Positions 6,877-6,967 of a stretch of 6,967 nucleotides of DNA are shown piece after piece. The DNA comes from Muribaculaceae bacterium (GTDB lineage Bacteria > Bacteroidota > Bacteroidia > Bacteroidales > Muribaculaceae), in NCBI GenBank assembly GCA_020026215.1, contig JAHHQT010000097.1, positions 1-6,967 on the forward strand, in the 5' to 3' direction. Every line of letters begins with the position of its first letter. The first letter of the stretch is position 1. A program made the translations under genes and the position numbers. The notes beneath the pieces are model-generated. The model saw only the letters and a list, made by a program, of their open reading frames with translations, was not told the origin of the DNA and ran no database searches.

Positions 6877-6896
6877 GCAATCAGGAACAAGATTGC
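6877..6896 (+). repeat. Small inverted repeat in the tRNA leader
   Basis: GCAATC (6877-6882) and GATTGC (6891-6896) can form a 6-bp stem with an 8-nt loop, directly at the predicted transcript 5' end. It could affect tRNA precursor processing or be chance. Confidence 0.35.
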
Positions 6897-6912
6897 ACAA
6901 CAAAAAAGGCTT

Positions 6913-6967
6913 GATTCGCTAGCTCAGCTGGTAGAGCACAACACTTTTAATGTTGGGGTCCTGGGTT
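6913..6967 (+). tRNA. tRNA-Lys (anticodon UUU), 3' part beyond the window
   Basis: The first 55 positions of a cloverleaf can be laid out. They are acceptor 5' strand GATTCGC (6913-6919), TA at positions 8-9, D-stem GCTC/GAGC (6922-6925 and 6934-6937) with loop AGCTGGTA, and anticodon stem CAACA/TGTTG. The anticodon loop is CTTTTAA with anticodon TTT at 6946-6948, the variable loop is GGGTC, and the T-stem 5' strand is CTGGG followed by TT. The anticodon reads AAA/AAG, so lysine. The T-loop remainder, the 3' acceptor strand and any CCA lie outside the window; truncation is by the window edge, not a defect. Confidence 0.95.

Larger units (their letters stand above)
6626..6912. other. Non-coding gap between ferritin and tRNA-Lys
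   Basis: This 287-bp stretch has no supportable gene on either strand. It holds the two hairpins at 6648-6682 and 6723-6764, an AT-rich stretch of about 75 bases (6766-6840), the tRNA promoter (6841-6871) and a short tRNA leader with a small inverted repeat. Confidence 0.7.

Overview
The window looks like ordinary chromosome from a Bacteroidales bacterium (Bacteroides/Prevotella-type). The evidence is AT-rich DNA with A/T-rich gaps, start codons without clear Shine-Dalgarno sequences, several matches to the Bacteroidetes -7 promoter element TAnnTTTG, and protein families and gene order typical of that group. All genes are on the + strand. I see no mobile element, CRISPR array, phage gene or defence system.

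Layout: (1) 1-148 is an AT-rich leader ending in a TAnnTTTG promoter almost on top of the first start codon. (2) 149-1120 encodes a DagK/YegS-family lipid kinase, closed by a strong bulged hairpin terminator (1126-1170). (3) 1328-5985 is a tight three-gene glycogen/alpha-glucan operon: a GH133-type debranching enzyme, a GT4 glycosyltransferase that is probably the glycogen synthase, and a GH57 alpha-amylase-like protein. The gaps are 24 and 11 bp, and a 13-bp hairpin follows the last gene. (4) 6107-6625 encodes a ferritin with a complete ferroxidase centre and its own promoter and terminator. (5) 6626-6912 is non-coding and holds two terminator hairpins (one an 18-bp perfect inverted repeat) and a near-consensus promoter. 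(6) That promoter drives a tRNA-Lys(UUU) gene that runs off the window after T-loop position 55.

How the genes work together: the GT4 enzyme would extend alpha-1,4-glucan from a nucleotide sugar, and the debranching enzyme would remove alpha-1,6 glucosyl stubs. The GH57 protein would act on, or bind, the same polymer. Its catalytic role is doubtful because the usual acid/base Asp appears to be Asn (N242), and it carries a coiled-coil-like segment and a 34-residue Lys/Ala/Thr-rich basic tail. No glgC, classical GT5 glgA or GH13 glgB is visible, which fits the UDP-glucose-based route reported for Prevotella. The lipid kinase, ferritin and tRNA are separate transcription units with no evident functional tie to the operon.

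I do not see an undescribed system. The most interesting points are the GH57 active-site change with its basic tail, the possibly leaderless lipid-kinase mRNA, and the dense hairpins in the ferritin-tRNA gap.
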